Below are positions 61,781-64,000 of a stretch of DNA of 64,000 bases, one piece after another. The first letter of the stretch is position 1. Each line of letters starts with the position of its first letter. The position numbers were made by a program, and so were the translations under genes. The stretch is from Enterocloster bolteae (lineage in GTDB: Bacteria > Bacillota > Clostridia > Lachnospirales > Lachnospiraceae), in NCBI RefSeq assembly GCF_002234575.2, contig NZ_CP022464.2:4650001-4714000 (forward strand), given 5' to 3'. The notes beneath the pieces were generated by a model. It ran no database searches. It was not told the origin of the DNA and saw only the letters and a program-made list of their open reading frames with translations.

Positions 61781-62734
61781 ATGCCGGAACAGAGCAAATT
61801 TGAAAACATGGATTTGTTTGCTTCCCTTGAAGCGATTATGAAGCAGAACACAGGCTTTTACCAGAGCGACTTAGACATTGACAAAGAGATTATCGCAAAG
61901 GCGGCGGCAAGCCCCCACAGGGAGGACAAAACACTTTTGTGGTTCTGCCGCCCGTCCGGGACGCACTGTTTCCGGGAGCGCGACGTTTTCCTCAAAGACA
62001 CCGCGCCCCACAACACATGGCGTTTCTACATGGAGCAGACAAGCGACCGCGTTCTTGCCTATGCAATCGAGCTGACGGGAAAGGAGCGCGGGAAAATCAA
62101 GGGCAATCTGTACGAACTGGACTACTCTAAACATTATGAGCGCGTCAAGGAAAAGGAGCTGCCCGCCGATACGGTGAAGCTGATTTATGAGCATGGGGAA
62201 AGGGTACAGGAAGCCGGGAGATATTTTGACGGAACCCCAGACCCGCAGCTTGGGAAATTTGAACGCTTTGAAGCCGTACCCAACGACCCGGACGCGCTGC
62301 AATCGCTCTTACAGGAAGAACGGCGCAGCCGGGAGCAGCTTTCGCCGGGGGATTTCAAGGCGCATATTGCCGCTTTGCGGGACGGGCTGATTGAAACGGA
62401 AGCGCGGCGCATTGTGCGGGAAATGAAGCGGCATTACGAGCCGAACAGCCCGAACAAGACCCATTTCATGGCAGAGCTTTCCCCGGCGTTCATGCGGCTT
62501 GCAGCCACAAAGGACACTGACCGCCTTTTCTCCATGCTGCCCTACAAGACCCTTTCCTTTTCCAAAATCGAGGGCAGACATGGGACGTATGCGCTGATTG
62601 ACAAGGGGGAGAACCGGGACAGGGAGATAAGGAAGCCCCGCCCCTCTATCCGGGCGCAGCTTAAAGCAGACAAGGCAAAGACCGCCCCGAAAAAGGCGGC
62701 GGCAAAAACAAAAAATCACGATATGGAGGTATGA
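61781..62734 (+). CDS. DUF4316-like element protein
   Basis: 317 residues; the start lies 4 nt after the antirestriction gene stop. LLWFCRPSGTHCFRERDVFL, RFYMEQTSDRVLAYAIELTG and LYELDYSKHYERVKEKEL are conserved-looking blocks of an unnamed element family. The C-terminus (PRPSIRAQLKADKAKTAPKK and on) matches that of the preceding protein. Function unknown; the domain name is tentative. Confidence 0.65.
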   Translation: MPEQSKFENMDLFASLEAIMKQNTGFYQSDLDIDKEIIAKAAASPHREDKTLLWFCRPSGTHCFRERDVFLKDTAPHNTWRFYMEQTSDRVLAYAIELTGKERGKIKGNLYELDYSKHYERVKEKELPADTVKLIYEHGERVQEAGRYFDGTPDPQLGKFERFEAVPNDPDALQSLLQEERRSREQLSPGDFKAHIAALRDGLIETEARRIVREMKRHYEPNSPNKTHFMAELSPAFMRLAATKDTDRLFSMLPYKTLSFSKIEGRHGTYALIDKGENRDREIRKPRPSIRAQLKADKAKTAPKKAAAKTKNHDMEV

Positions 62735-62736
62735 GC

Positions 62737-62943
62737 ATGATTAGACTGACTGTTGAAGAAACAAACCTTTTGAGCATTTACAACGAGGGCGGCAAGCGGG
62801 CTTTGATTGAGAATGTCAACGCCGCGCTGCCCTACATGGACGCGGATATGCGGGAGCTTGCAAAGCGCACCCTTTCCAAAGTGGACGCTTTGACCGAAGC
62901 GGAATTTGCAGAGCTTCCCATTTACGCCGCTGATGAAGTATGA
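62737..62943 (+). CDS. Transposon-transfer assisting (TTRAP-like) protein
   Basis: 68 residues from the ATG at 62737, seven bases after GGAGG (an ATG at 62731 overlaps the previous stop). IRLTVEETNLLSIYNEGGKR and ALPYMDADMRELAKRTLSKV match the small helical transfer-assisting family of these elements. It overlaps the next gene by 4 nt. Mechanism unknown. Confidence 0.8.
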   Translation: MIRLTVEETNLLSIYNEGGKRALIENVNAALPYMDADMRELAKRTLSKVDALTEAEFAELPIYAADEV

Positions 62944-63305
62944 ACGGGGTTAAGCGGCTGACGCCGCCCCAGAGCCGGAAAGTCAACGCCCTTGTGCGCC
63001 GGACGTGCTGCAATTATGATAACGGGAACTGTATCTTACTGGACGACGGGGACGAGTGCGTATGTCCGCAGCTCATTTCCTATTCGCTTCTCTGCAAGTG
63101 GTTCCGGGTTGCGGTGCTTCCCGCCGACAGGCTGCTTTATGCGGAGCTTTACCAGACAGGGGATAAGAAGAAATGTACCGAGTGCGGCGCGTTCTTTGCG
63201 TCAACCTCTAACAGTGTCAAATACTGCCCCGTCTGCCGGAAACGTATCACCCGCAGACAAGCCGCCGAGCGCATGAGGAAAAGACGCGCCCCTGTTACGC
63301 AGTAG
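62940..63305 (+). CDS. Cysteine-rich VLP-domain protein
   Basis: 121 residues. RKVNALVRRTCCNYDNGNCI, the DECVCPQ cysteines and RVAVLPADRLLYAELY match the Cys-rich VLP domain. A C-terminal zinc ribbon follows (KKCTECGAFFASTSNSVKYC with CPVCRKR). Likely a DNA- or protein-binding accessory. Its stop codon TAG lies within the left inverted repeat of 114-bp element B. Confidence 0.85.
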   Translation: MNGVKRLTPPQSRKVNALVRRTCCNYDNGNCILLDDGDECVCPQLISYSLLCKWFRVAVLPADRLLYAELYQTGDKKKCTECGAFFASTSNSVKYCPVCRKRITRRQAAERMRKRRAPVTQ

Positions 63306-63406
63306 GCGCGGAAAATCCCTTGATTTACAGGGCTTTCCGGGCGTGAAAATCGGATAGGCGATACTTTATACCTTTACCCCCAAAAATGGCGTTCTACTGC
63401 GTAACA
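63293..63406. repeat. 114-bp element with 13-bp terminal inverted repeats, copy B
   Basis: TGTTACGCAGTAG to CTACTGCGTAACA, the same ends and the same length as copy A at 37287-37400. Interior blocks TTTCCGGGCG, TTTATACCTT and CCCCC are shared. The first 13 bases overlap the end of the Cys-rich protein gene. Confidence 0.85.
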
Positions 63407-63432
63407 TTCACGAAAACAGCACCCATAAAAAG

Positions 63433-63480
63433 ACAGGGCGCGGAAGTCATATACTGGCTTCCGCGCCCTGTTCTTTTTTT
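63433..63480. terminator. Strong bidirectional terminator
   Basis: ACAGGGCGCGGAAG and CTTCCGCGCCCTGT form a perfect 14-bp stem with seven T after it on the plus strand and five T on the minus strand. It lies between converging genes and ends the long transfer operon. Confidence 0.93.
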
Positions 63481-63482
63481 GC

Positions 63483-63734
63483 CTATCTGACATTTCCCTT
63501 TTCCATTTCTTCAAGCGGGAACTGCGGGAGGGCTTCTATCAGCTTCTTTGTGATGGACTGGCGCATATCTTCGTTGATTTCCTGTTTCGTGCTTCCGTCC
63601 GGCTGTCTGACCGCTACCGTCGATAGCCTGTCGATTTCGTCCTTGTAGCACTCCACGACTTTCTCCACCGCCCATTTTTCCCCGGCAACGGCGGCGCGTA
63701 TGGTTTCATATTCCGGCATTTTCTGGTTTTCCAT
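63483..63734 (-). CDS. Helix-turn-helix conjugative-element protein (Tn916 ORF7-like)
   Basis: 83 residues from the ATG at 63734 with GAGGAG eight bases upstream. MPEYETIRAAVAGEKWAVEK, VVECYKDEIDRLSTV and SITKKLIEALPQFPL follow the sigma-like helix-turn-helix family in conjugative transposons. It may regulate the relaxase or excision genes; target unknown. Confidence 0.8.
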   Translation of the reverse strand: MENQKMPEYETIRAAVAGEKWAVEKVVECYKDEIDRLSTVAVRQPDGSTKQEINEDMRQSITKKLIEALPQFPLEEMEKGNVR

Positions 63735-63797
63735 GCTCAACGCTCCTCTGCTTTTTGATAGCCCTATCATAGCACAGCGGCGGGGATTTTGCTATCC

Positions 63798-64000
63798 TTA
63801 TCCGCGCTCTGTTCCCTTTTCCCGTTCCGGCTGCCTGTCTGCCTGTAAAATGCTGTCAATGTTCTGCTTGATAATATCGTATTCCCGGACTTTCTTTTTC
63901 AGCTTCCCATAGTCGGCATAAAGGGCTTCTTTCTGCGCTTGGAGGGCTTCATATTCCGATTGCAGCGCGGCAAGGTTCGGGAGCTTTGCAATGCCCGCCG
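63798..64000 (-). CDS. Relaxase, C-terminal end only
   Basis: The last ~66 codons are in the window, ending at a TAA at 63798. LAALQSEYEALQAQKEALYA, DYGKLKKKVREYDIIKQNID and SILQADRQPERE are the coiled-coil end of MobA/MobP-type relaxases of Tn1549-like elements. The nicking domain is outside the window. Family inferred from this tail and position. Confidence 0.72.
   Translation of the reverse strand, partial: AGIAKLPNLAALQSEYEALQAQKEALYADYGKLKKKVREYDIIKQNIDSILQADRQPEREKGTERG

Larger units (their letters stand above)
37228..64000. mobile_element. Integrative conjugative element, Tn1549/CTn type, right end beyond the window
   Basis: Gene order is initiator, DUF5348, PcfB-like, VirD4, Maff2, VirB6-like, PrgI, VirB4, methyltransferase, CHAP hydrolase, DUF4315, DUF4366, topoisomerase III, antirestriction protein, transfer-assisting protein, Cys-rich protein and relaxase end. 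That is the backbone of clostridial Tn1549-like elements. The module is GC-richer than its flank. Integrase and excisionase are not seen; they should be to the right. Cargo and insertions inside are a Shedu-like nuclease and two group II introns. The exact left end is uncertain by about 200 bases. Confidence 0.88.

Noticed and set aside
1..64000. CRISPR arrays, tRNA or rRNA genes
   Set aside because: I found no regular spacer-repeat array and no cloverleaf or ribosomal RNA sequence; the short tandem repeats present lack spacers.

Overview
The window looks like a low-to-moderate GC, Gram-positive anaerobe of the Lachnospiraceae (Enterocloster/Clostridium bolteae-like; this is an inference from gene families, not a match). 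The evidence is a CpsBCD-type capsule module with a LytR-CpsA-Psr protein, a purine-degradation operon behind a guanine-class riboswitch, Ktr/Trk potassium uptake, and a Tn1549/CTn-type conjugative element with the Maff2, PrgI, CD1108-like and DUF4315/DUF4366 proteins usual in gut Clostridia.

Region 1 (1-18.3 kb, all minus strand) is a capsule or exopolysaccharide locus read from right to left. A stand-alone winged-helix regulator comes first, with two identical palindromes just upstream. It is followed by tyrosine phosphatase CpsB, chain-length protein CpsC, tyrosine kinase CpsD, an LCP ligase, a Ser/Thr-rich secreted protein and a polyprenyl-phosphate sugar transferase. Next are UDP-glucuronate 4-epimerase and UDP-glucose dehydrogenase, Alg14/Alg13-like glycosyltransferase halves, an ATP-grasp gene, glycosyltransferases, a DUF1919 gene and a Wzy-like membrane protein cut by the window edge. 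Two genes carry long poly-G tracts. One (10 G) puts the TupA-like ATP-grasp gene out of frame; the other (12 G) leaves the DUF1919 gene in frame. Both look like phase-variable switches. Decayed copies of the epimerase/dehydrogenase pair and of an ATP-grasp tail show past module exchange.

Region 2 (18.4-36.9 kb) is chromosomal. It holds a second winged-helix gene; a purine catabolic operon (guanine deaminase, purine permease, three-subunit molybdenum hydroxylase) led by a guanine-class riboswitch; a TrkH/TrkA potassium system divergent from a KdpD/KdpE-like two-component system that lacks the KdpD N-terminal domains; and a MacA-MacB-like ABC efflux set followed by two TolC-like proteins, which is odd in an organism expected to have one membrane.

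Region 3 (about 37.2 kb to the right edge) is most of an integrative conjugative element. It starts with a RepA_N/DUF6017 initiator whose coding sequence contains five 15-bp iteron-like repeats beside an AT-rich stretch. The type IV secretion genes follow: PcfB-like, VirD4 coupling protein, Maff2, VirB6-like, PrgI, VirB4, a DNA methyltransferase and a CHAP hydrolase. After these come small element proteins, topoisomerase III, an ArdA/ArdC-type antirestriction fusion and the C-terminus of a relaxase. Two full-length group II introns, each with its own maturase, interrupt virB6 and virB4 in the sense direction; joining the predicted exons restores both frames. A Shedu-like (DUF4263) nuclease gene of lower GC sits in reverse orientation as cargo. 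Two 114-bp elements with the same 13-bp terminal inverted repeats flank the transfer module. Three element proteins (PcfB-like, ArdA/ArdC-like and a DUF4316-like protein) share a basic C-terminal tail that could be a secretion or docking signal. The right end and the integrase are outside the window.
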